Source: Actinomycetes bacterium (GTDB lineage Bacteria > Actinomycetota > Actinomycetes > S36-B12 > GCA-2699445). From it: a stretch of 14,707 nucleotides of DNA. The notes beneath the pieces are model-generated. The model saw only the letters and a program-made list of their open reading frames with translations. It was not told the DNA's origin and made no database searches. Both the position numbers and the translations under genes were made by a program. Each line of letters starts with the position of its first letter. The first letter of the stretch is position 1. The DNA is taken from assembly GCA_022600255.1 (NCBI GenBank), contig JAHZKU010000020.1, positions 1-14,707 of the forward strand, given 5' to 3'. This document shows positions 8,231-14,125 of this stretch, one piece after another.

Positions 8231-8490
8231 GAGGCGATCCCACCTTCATCAACAACGCGGAGTTCGTAATCTTCGATGACTGGATTGGATAACAGTTCTT
8301 CTGCCAGCTGGTGTAACTGTTCCATCTGCTCCAGATCCAGATCACCGTCCAGCAGGATCTCGAAACGTTTTCCCTGGCGCACATCATGGACTCCGTCCAA
8401 GCCTTGCCGAGCCAACGCGCCCTGCACGGCGCGGCCTTGCGGATCCAGAATCTCAGTCTTGGGCATCACATCGACCACTATTTTCGCCAT
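8227..8490 (-). CDS. purS: FGAM synthase structural subunit PurS
   Basis: Small subunit that bridges PurQ and PurL in the FGAM synthase complex. The product is 87 residues, the typical PurS size, with IVVDVMPKTEILDPQGRAVQGAL at the N-terminus and VRQGKRFEI in the middle, both characteristic. The true start is ATG 8488-8490 (MAKIVVDVMPK). The frame is open a further 41 codons upstream, but that stretch is not PurS-like and would contain the promoter. TAGACT lies 7 nt upstream and the gap contains GAGGG too close to the ATG to be a good Shine-Dalgarno, so a leaderless or near-leaderless mRNA is likely. The stop overlaps the purQ start by 4 nt, so the two form an operon. Confidence 0.97.
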   Translation of the reverse strand: MAKIVVDVMPKTEILDPQGRAVQGALARQGLDGVHDVRQGKRFEILLDGDLDLEQMEQLHQLAEELLSNPVIEDYELRVVDEGGIAS

Positions 8491-8497
8491 GTCCCTC

Positions 8498-8503
8498 AGT
8501 CTA
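8498..8503 (-). promoter_or_regulatory. Candidate -10 element (TAGACT) of purS-purQ
   Basis: TAGACT on the minus strand is followed by GAGGGAC and ATG (7-nt gap). It is identical to the purL hexamer. No TTGACA-like -35 was seen at 17-18 nt. The remainder of the 197-nt gap up to the antiporter stop (8491-8687) has only short GC-rich inverted repeats without a T-tract and no supported gene. Confidence 0.5.
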
Positions 8504-8687
8504 CGGTCCCCGGCCTGCAGGTCCCACCACGCCACAACCTGATCCTGGTGGCTTCCGCTGCGGTCGACAAGAAGAGCTCGAGACGATGGGTGGCGGAAGT
8601 CGCCCAGGTTCATCGGCCTTAGATCAGGACGCGGGCTCGCAGCGGGCCGACCAGGCCGGCAGTAGGAACAGCGACGGCCCTTCGCCG

Positions 8688-9917
8688 CTAACCAGAGCGA
8701 GCTTTGGCGCGAGCGGCCCGGCGGACCCGGCGATCCTTGCGTTCCGCCACGGCTAGGGTGATGAGCAGGATCACTGTTACTGGCACCACAAATGCGATCA
8801 TCACGACGTTGAACGGGCCTAGCGCGTCGTGATCTGCCGAGGCCAGCAGCAGGTAGGAGGTGTAGGCCAAGTAATACCCCAGGAACAGCCAGCCCTCCCA
8901 GCGGTCGATCGACTTGCGCGTATACGCAACCGGAAGCAGCAGCACCGCAACCACAGTCATTAGAACGAAGTCGAAGTTGGCGACCGACTCTGGGACCGGG
9001 ATTCCGCCTGGGGCCACCAGCGCAGCCGTACCCAACACGAACGCCAGATTGAAGATGTTGGAACCGACTGCGTTGCCCACAGCCAAGTCGCTCTCGCCAC
9101 GGAGCACCGCCACCACAGATGTGGCCAGCTCGGGCAGGGAGGTGCCGATGGCCACCACAGTCAGTCCCACAATCACGTCACTGACCCCAAAGCCAGTGGC
9201 GATCTGGGTGGCTCCATTGACTAGCAGGCGGGCACCGACAACCAGCAGCGCCACACCCACCACAATCAGCGCCAGGGCGCGGATCACCGGCCACGCTCCC
9301 TTCGCTGCAGGCGCGTCCGGCTCCGGTTCGGTCTCCTGTCCTGAGGTCACCGCCGCTGCCGCTCCGTCCTGAGGGCGCTCGGTGGCCGGCGGATCGATCT
9401 CGCCAGTCGCTGGGCTCTGCGGTGCTGCCCACTGCGGCGCGAGTGCCTTAGTTTCCAGCGCAGTATCACGCCGACCGACCTGAACAGCGCGAATCACATA
9501 CCCGACAAGGGCTAGCAGCAGGACCACGCCCTGCCAGGTGGCGATGACACCGTTCAGAGCGAAGATTGTGACCAGAATCGAGAGCGCAATCATGACCGGT
9601 ACATCCAGCTTGACCACCCGGGAGCGCACGGCCAACGGCGCGATCGCTGCGGCCACCCCCAAGACCAACAAGATGTTGGCGATGTTCGACCCGACAACGT
9701 TGCCGATGGCCAGCCCCGGCGAGCCACTAAAGACCGCGTCCATCGTCACGGCCAACTCCGGCGCGGAGGTGGCGAACGAGACGACGGTCAGGCCCACCAC
9801 GAGTCGAGACATCCCGATTCGGTGCGCAATATCGCTGGCGCCGCGCACCAAGACTTCGCCGCCGACGACCAGCAGAATCAGGCCGCCCACGACTAGGACA
9901 ACAACGAGCGGACTCAC
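8688..9917 (-). CDS. CaCA-family Ca2+/Na+ (cation) antiporter, YrbG-like
   Basis: Inner-membrane exchanger of the calcium/cation antiporter superfamily, 409 residues. The two diagnostic alpha-repeats are clear. Repeat 1 has SFATSAPELA at 47-56 and GNVVGSN at 72-78; repeat 2 has AIGTSLPELA at 256-265 and GNAVGSN at 281-287. Both carry the acidic Glu and Asn residues that bind the ion. The rest is about ten hydrophobic segments. Between the halves, residues ~147-208 form a long polar loop rich in Pro, Ala, Glu and Asp, which makes the protein longer than the usual ~320-residue bacterial members. The C-terminal tail is strongly basic (from AERKDRR). GTG 9915-9917 is preceded by TATCGT at 7 nt and no Shine-Dalgarno. 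It sits between purC and purS with no metabolic link that I can see. The exact ion (Ca2+ with Na+ or H+) cannot be told. Confidence 0.93.
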   Translation of the reverse strand: MSPLVVVLVVGGLILLVVGGEVLVRGASDIAHRIGMSRLVVGLTVVSFATSAPELAVTMDAVFSGSPGLAIGNVVGSNIANILLVLGVAAAIAPLAVRSRVVKLDVPVMIALSILVTIFALNGVIATWQGVVLLLALVGYVIRAVQVGRRDTALETKALAPQWAAPQSPATGEIDPPATERPQDGAAAAVTSGQETEPEPDAPAAKGAWPVIRALALIVVGVALLVVGARLLVNGATQIATGFGVSDVIVGLTVVAIGTSLPELATSVVAVLRGESDLAVGNAVGSNIFNLAFVLGTAALVAPGGIPVPESVANFDFVLMTVVAVLLLPVAYTRKSIDRWEGWLFLGYYLAYTSYLLLASADHDALGPFNVVMIAFVVPVTVILLITLAVAERKDRRVRRAARAKARSG

Positions 9918-9924
9918 TCTGGCA

Positions 9925-9930
9925 ACGATA
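9925..9930 (-). promoter_or_regulatory. Candidate -10 element (TATCGT) of the antiporter, leaderless
   Basis: The minus strand reads TATCGT, then TGCCAGA (7 nt), then GTG. GGAG lies too far upstream (about 14 nt) to act as a Shine-Dalgarno. No -35 was recognised. The remainder of the 182-nt gap to purC (9918-10099) contains no supported gene or clear terminator. Confidence 0.5.
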
Positions 9931-10099
9931 CTCCGGCTGAGCTGGTCGCGGAGAGGCGAGCACGATGATCAGGTGGGAACTCCGGACGGGCACAACAACT
10001 CAGCCTTGGATCTAGTGAACGACGGCATCGGGGACTGCGCATCTCACTCCCGCCACTCACCGGACCGAAAGATTCTCCTGGAGCAATCGCTGGCACGAG

Positions 10100-10990
10100 C
10101 TACCAGGGTTGGCCGGTCAATAGCTCGTACGCCTCCACGTATTTGGCCCGAGTTGCGGCGACCACCGCTTCCGGCAACGGCGGCGGTGCTATTCCTGACG
10201 AACGATCCCAGCCCGATTCGGCGGAGGTTAACCAATCCCGCACATACTGCTTATCGAAAGACTGCTGAATCCGGCCCGGTTGCCAGTCAGCCGCCGGCCA
10301 GAACCGAGACGAGTCCGGCGTCAGCACCTCATCCGCTAGGACGTAATCGTGCTGAGCCGAGCGCCCAAACTCAAACTTGGTATCGGCCAGGATGATGCCA
10401 CGCTCCCGCGCCAACTCCTCACCACGCCGATACAACGCTCGTGACAAGGCCCGCAGTTCTCCGGCAGGCTCTTCACCGACCACACCAGCGACGTGCTCGA
10501 AGTCCACGTTTTCGTCATGATCGCCGACCGCCGCTTTGGTGGCTGGTGTGAAAATCGCCTCGGGGAGTCGGTCGCTTTGAACCAGACCAGGTTGCAGCGT
10601 AATCCCACAGACTGACCCTGACTCTTGGTAGTCACGCAGGCCCGACCCCGTCAGGTACCCGCGCACCACACACTCCACGGGGTACATTTCCAACTCTTGG
10701 GTGAGCACGGCGCGACCGCGTACCCCTAAGGGCACTGGGTCTGGCAGCAGATGGTTGGGGACGATGTCGGCCAGCTGGGCGAACCACCAGTTCGAGATCT
10801 GGGTCAGAATCTTGCCCTTGTCTGGGATCAGGGTGGGCAGGATGAAGTCGTATGCGGAGATTCGATCGCTAGCCACCACCAGCAGTGCGCCCGTGTCACT
10901 GCGGTAGAGGTCGCGCACCTTGCCCGAGTAGATATGGCTGAATCCAGTCCCGACATCCCACGGCGATGCCGGGCTGGCTAGCGTCGTCAT
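10100..10990 (-). CDS. purC: SAICAR synthetase (phosphoribosylaminoimidazole-succinocarboxamide synthase)
   Basis: ATP-dependent condensation of CAIR with aspartate to SAICAR in de novo purine synthesis, cytosolic. The 296 residues are the usual length of the longer actinobacterial form. Motifs: SGKVRDLY at 22-29 (ATP-binding strand), SDRISAYDF at 41-49, VVRGYLTGSG near 108-117, and the family signature LADTKFEFG at 201-209, followed by DEVLTPDSSRFW. The start ATG (10988-10990) overlaps the purB TGA in an ATGA arrangement, with GGAGA 6 nt upstream inside the purB coding end. It is therefore translated from the purB transcript. After it come 182 nt before the antiporter. Confidence 0.98.
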   Translation of the reverse strand: MTTLASPASPWDVGTGFSHIYSGKVRDLYRSDTGALLVVASDRISAYDFILPTLIPDKGKILTQISNWWFAQLADIVPNHLLPDPVPLGVRGRAVLTQELEMYPVECVVRGYLTGSGLRDYQESGSVCGITLQPGLVQSDRLPEAIFTPATKAAVGDHDENVDFEHVAGVVGEEPAGELRALSRALYRRGEELARERGIILADTKFEFGRSAQHDYVLADEVLTPDSSRFWPAADWQPGRIQQSFDKQYVRDWLTSAESGWDRSSGIAPPPLPEAVVAATRAKYVEAYELLTGQPW

Positions 10991-12411
10991 AGGATTTCTC
11001 CAGGCGTGTAGGCCGCGGCGTCTGGGTAGGTTTCCGCGATCTGGGCGACACGATTGGCCACTTGCTTCACCTGCAACCCCGCGGCCCCCACGAAACTCAT
11101 CGGTTCGGCCAAGACCGCGTTCAACTGCGCTTCACTTAGGCCCAGTCGGGCATCTCCAGCCAGCCGCGAAATGAGATCGTTGTGGGTGCGACCGGACTCG
11201 CGCATCTCCAGCGCTACAGCCACCGCGTGCTCCTTGATCGCCTCGTGGGCAACTTCCCGGCCGACTCCGTTCCGCACTGCGGCCATCAGCACTTTGGTGG
11301 TTGCTAGGAAAGGTAAGTAACGCTGCCGCTCCGAAGCGATCACGGCGGGAAATGCGCCAAAGCCGTCGAGCACTGTCAGGAACGTCTCGAACAGCCCATC
11401 GACCGCCAAGAAGGCGTCCGGGAGAGCGACCCGGCGCACCACCGAGCAACTCACGTCCCCTTCGTTCCATTGGCCGCCCGCTAGATCGTTGCCCATCGCG
11501 GCGTATCCGCGCAGCAGGATCATGAAGCCGTTGACCCGTTCGCAGGATCGGGCGTTCATCTTGTGGGGCATCGCTGAGGAACCCACTTGTCCGGGCAAGA
11601 AACCCTCAGTGGCACTCTCGTTGCCGGCCATTAGTCGAATCGTGGTTGCCAGCGAGCTGGGACCAGCGGCCACCTGCACCAGTAGGCCAAGCACATCAGC
11701 GTCTAGGGATCGCGGGTAGACCTGGCCCACACTATCCATGGTCACTGCGAACCCGAGGTGCTCCGCGACCTGGCGTTCTAACGCGGCCAACGCCGCAGCG
11801 TCACCGTCCAGTAGGTCCAGCATGTCTTGCGCTGTTCCGACCGGGCCCTTGATCCCGCGCAGCCGATACCGCGACAGCGTGTCCTCCACGGCATCGAATG
11901 CGGCCAAGACTTCATCCGCAGCACTGGCGAAGCGCTTGCCCAAGGTTGTCATCTGCGCCGCAACATTGTGCGACCGACCAGCGATCGGCAGTTCTGCGTA
12001 CTCCACAGCGAGTTCGGCCAACCGCACGGCCACAGCGACCATCTTGGCGCGGACGAGTTGCAGCGCGTCGCGAATCTGCATCTGTTCCACGTTCTCGGTA
12101 AGATCGCGGCTGGTCATCCCCTTGTGAATCTGTTCGTGCCCGGCCAAGTCGTTGAACTCTTCGATGCGGGCTTTCACATCGTGTTTGGTCAGCCGCTCCC
12201 GCGCCTCAATGGATGCCAAGTCCACCTGTGAGATCTGCGCGCGATAATCGGAGATCGCAGTCGCCGGGACTTCTAGTCCCAGAGACTGCTGGGCAACTAA
12301 CACCGCCAGCCATAACTCCCGTTCGAAAACGATCTTGTGCTCGGCCGACCACAGGTCAGCCATCTCCGTAGAGGCATACCGGCTAGCCAGAACATTGGGA
12401 AACTCAGTCAC
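10987..12411 (-). CDS. purB: Adenylosuccinate lyase
   Basis: Acts twice in purine synthesis: SAICAR to AICAR plus fumarate, and adenylosuccinate to AMP plus fumarate. The product is 474 residues from GTG 12409-12411 (MTEFPNVLASRYAS), which fits the N-terminus I remember for actinobacterial PurB. Motifs: TKHDVKA near 76-82, GMTSRDLTENV at 98-108, GRSHNVAAQ with the conserved His148, and the fumarase/lyase superfamily signature GSSAMPHKMN near 277-286 with the mobile catalytic Ser loop. An in-frame TTG at 12430-12432 would add 7 residues, but it would put a -10-like GACAAT, 6 nt before the GTG, inside the gene. The last codon overlaps purC. It is divergent from the FUSC-like gene. Confidence 0.98.
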   Translation of the reverse strand: MTEFPNVLASRYASTEMADLWSAEHKIVFERELWLAVLVAQQSLGLEVPATAISDYRAQISQVDLASIEARERLTKHDVKARIEEFNDLAGHEQIHKGMTSRDLTENVEQMQIRDALQLVRAKMVAVAVRLAELAVEYAELPIAGRSHNVAAQMTTLGKRFASAADEVLAAFDAVEDTLSRYRLRGIKGPVGTAQDMLDLLDGDAAALAALERQVAEHLGFAVTMDSVGQVYPRSLDADVLGLLVQVAAGPSSLATTIRLMAGNESATEGFLPGQVGSSAMPHKMNARSCERVNGFMILLRGYAAMGNDLAGGQWNEGDVSCSVVRRVALPDAFLAVDGLFETFLTVLDGFGAFPAVIASERQRYLPFLATTKVLMAAVRNGVGREVAHEAIKEHAVAVALEMRESGRTHNDLISRLAGDARLGLSEAQLNAVLAEPMSFVGAAGLQVKQVANRVAQIAETYPDAAAYTPGEIL

Positions 12412-12417
12412 AACCCC

Positions 12418-12423
12418 ATTGTC
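12418..12423 (-). promoter_or_regulatory. Candidate -10 element (GACAAT) of purB-purC, leaderless
   Basis: On the minus strand GACAAT ends 6 nt before GTG 12411. An upstream TTACCG (12442-12447) with an 18-nt spacer is a passable -35. GACAAT departs from TANNNT at its first base, so this is weaker than the others. Confidence 0.45.
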
Positions 12424-12551
12424 ACCTACCAAAACGAGTCTCGGTAACGGCAGGTGGCCTGGGCACGTAACGAACCTAGTGACGAAGTCACTACCAGCCC
12501 CGCTTAGCGGTGAAGGGCCACGTCGTTCAACTCCTGCAAGGCATCAGAACC

Positions 12552-12557
12552 TATCGT
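12552..12557 (+). promoter_or_regulatory. Possible -10 (TATCGT) of the FUSC-like gene
   Basis: TATCGT is the same hexamer as before the antiporter and lies about 62 nt upstream of ATG 12620, leaving a leader that carries GGAG. TTCAAC about 20 nt upstream could be a -35, but the spacer is long. The rest of the 208-nt purB/FUSC divergent gap holds nothing else recognisable. Confidence 0.25.
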
Positions 12558-12619
12558 TTAGTCAGGCCGCCCGGGTAGTGAGAGAATTGGGTGGCGTTGG
12601 CCTGGGCTTGGAGCGTCTG

Positions 12620-13702
12620 ATGCGTGAAGTTCTTGAGTTTGATTTCAGCAAGCTGAATCTGCGGGGGGCGATTACGGGGACGATCGCGTTGGCGATCGTG
12701 ATCGTGTTCATCGGCGAGTTGGGTACTTCGGTGATCGCTGCGGGTTTGGCCGCCTTATTCGTGGTGGCTGGTGGCCCGGCTGATACCAAGCGACCGGACT
12801 GGAACTCGCTGTTGTTGGTCGTCGCCGGTGGTCTGGTGACGTTGGCGGTTGGCTATTCGGCTGACTCGGTGGTTTGGGCGACAATCACGTTGACTCTGGT
12901 CACACTTTTGGCGACTTTGTTGGCGTTGCGTGGCAAACGTGCGGCCACTATGGGCGTGTTCGGGGTGTTGTGGGCGGTGATCGCCTTGTCGCTAGGGGCC
13001 ACTGCGGATACTGCGGCCGAGCTGTCTTTGGCTTTTGTGGTGGGCGGCGCGGTTGCCTTGTTCGCCATGTTGTTAGCGTCCTTCTCGAAGTCCACGGCCA
13101 TGGAAGGGATTGAGGACAACAACGGCGCGGAGGATGAAGACGATGTTGCCGCAGACCGGAGGGCGAGCCCAGAAGCGGTTCATCGAGCCAGGGTAGCGAT
13201 CGTTAAGTTCGCGATTTTTCGGGCTTTGGCCGTTGGGGCGTGTATCTACTTGGGCTACACGTGGTTCCCGGAGCACACGGCCTGGGCGGCGTTGACCTTC
13301 GTGCTGGTTGTCAAACCCCCGCCGCATCAAACTGTGGTTGTGGGCGTGGGCCGCATGTTGGGTACTGCGTTGGGTGTGGGTATCGGAGTATTGACTGCTC
13401 TGCTTGCCGCCGGGAACACGCCTGTGCTTGTCGCAGTATTCGTTGCAGCTGCATACCTGATGTTGGCCACGGGTAAGGTCAACGCTGCGATTTCCACCAT
13501 GTGGACCACCGTCGTCTTGATAGTCAGCCAGGCGTTAATGGCTGAACAAGCTACCTCAGCCGGATGGCAACGCTTGCTGGCTACGCTGCTCGGCGTGGCA
13601 TTCGCGTTCCTGATTATCGTGATCATGAACGCCGTTGCCGGCCAGCGACAAGAAAAACCTCCGATCGCCCCAGTCTCCCCACCCAGCAACGCCAGTGACT
13701 AG
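12620..13702 (+). CDS. FUSC-like (fusaric acid resistance type) integral membrane protein
   Basis: 360 residues with about ten hydrophobic segments in two halves. The N-terminal half (15-155) has five or six. A charged cytosolic-type linker with a very acidic patch lies at 161-180 (sequence includes EDEDD). The C-terminal half (195-335) looks like the FUSC_2 domain: VKFAIFRALAVGACIYLG, HTAWAALTFVLVVKP, and RMLGTALGVGIGV, typical of the family's R-x-x-G-T-x-x-G motif. Relatives include aromatic-acid efflux components and many uncharacterised actinobacterial proteins; a transport role is inferred and the substrate is unknown. Start: ATG 12620 with GGAG 6 nt upstream. The frame is open back to 12335, but that part is antisense to purB and non-hydrophobic. 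Leu is often TTG and many codons end in T, which differs from the C-ending bias of the pur genes. Confidence 0.8.
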   Translation: MREVLEFDFSKLNLRGAITGTIALAIVIVFIGELGTSVIAAGLAALFVVAGGPADTKRPDWNSLLLVVAGGLVTLAVGYSADSVVWATITLTLVTLLATLLALRGKRAATMGVFGVLWAVIALSLGATADTAAELSLAFVVGGAVALFAMLLASFSKSTAMEGIEDNNGAEDEDDVAADRRASPEAVHRARVAIVKFAIFRALAVGACIYLGYTWFPEHTAWAALTFVLVVKPPPHQTVVVGVGRMLGTALGVGIGVLTALLAAGNTPVLVAVFVAAAYLMLATGKVNAAISTMWTTVVLIVSQALMAEQATSAGWQRLLATLLGVAFAFLIIVIMNAVAGQRQEKPPIAPVSPPSNASD

Positions 13703-13828
13703 TCCGCGACTGTACGTCATGAGCCATTCCGCGACCCAACTTCGATTGGAGAAACATCCATGGAAAGAACTGCAAACTGACCAAGGTGGTCCGGTAGCCC
13801 CTACTGAACTGGTGGAGGAGGCAAAGGC

Positions 13829-13927
13829 GTGCAACGCGAGTACATCGACCAAGTGACCATGGCGCAGGCAGTCATCGCAATCGCCGGGGCCACCGTAAAC
13901 TGCCGACTGGTGGTGGACTGGACCTAG
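13829..13927 (+). CDS. Candidate 32-residue small ORF with strong Shine-Dalgarno
   Basis: GTG 13829 is preceded by GGAGGAGG (13814-13821) with a 7-nt gap, the strongest ribosome site of its kind in the window. The 32 codons begin MQREYIDQVTMAQAVIAIAG and end LVVDWT before TAG 13925. The middle (about residues 11-22) is mildly hydrophobic. No family is recognised. It could be a small protein, a leader peptide, the tail of a decayed gene, or chance: the same bases encode Val-Glu-Glu-Ala in the overlapping 45-codon frame at 13719-13856. The downstream vWA gene seems to have its own promoter, so a leader role is not required. Confidence 0.3.
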   Translation: MQREYIDQVTMAQAVIAIAGATVNCRLVVDWT

Positions 13928-14113
13928 GTGCGCGTGGGTGCTGGCCGCCCGGTCCATCTCGCATCTCCATCATGGTTACGTCGATAAAGATGGCCGCGTC
14001 GCCGTCGCCGGAACCCTTCTTCAGTGGACAAAAGCGCCCGGCGAAAAGGTACGAAAGCCGACTCCACCAAGCACAATTCGCCAGTTCTTGGCGTGGCACG
14101 TATACAGCTTCGT

Positions 14114-14119
14114 TAATGT
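14114..14119 (+). promoter_or_regulatory. Candidate -10 element (TAATGT) of the vWA gene, leaderless
   Basis: TAATGT fits TANNNT and ends 6 nt before GTG 14126. The 6-nt gap ACCCCT has no Shine-Dalgarno. TTGGCG at 14088-14093 is a possible -35 with a long, 20-nt spacer. Confidence 0.5.
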
Positions 14120-14125
14120 ACCCCT

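Larger units (their letters stand above)
13703..14125. other. Gap between the FUSC-like and vWA genes with only tiny ORFs
   Basis: 423 bases with no gene of normal size. It contains short open frames at 13719-13856 (45 codons), 13829-13927 (32 codons with a strong Shine-Dalgarno) and 13938-14129 (63 codons, stop overlapping the vWA start), plus a candidate promoter for the vWA gene at its right end. No rho-independent terminator with a T-tract was seen after the FUSC-like gene. The minus-strand frame at 13872-14144 has unlikely composition (Trp, Cys and Pro clusters) and is not supported. Confidence 0.5.

Noticed and set aside
8491..8613. 41-codon upstream extension of purS
   Set aside because: PurS homologues begin at MAKIVV-like sequence. 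The extension would contain the TAGACT promoter and is not PurS-like.
9918..10099. Search for a tRNA or small RNA between purC and the antiporter
   Set aside because: No cloverleaf arms, TTCGA-like T loop or CCA end could be matched by eye.
9538..10395. Plus-strand 285-codon open frame across the antiporter and purC
   Set aside because: It is antisense to two clear genes with intact family motifs, its composition is Thr/Pro/Arg-rich with no domain, and it spans their intergenic gap. It looks like a GC-driven spurious frame.
12335..12619. Upstream extension of the FUSC-like gene
   Set aside because: It overlaps the purB start region antisense, is polar and low in structure, and ATG 12620 has a well-placed GGAG.
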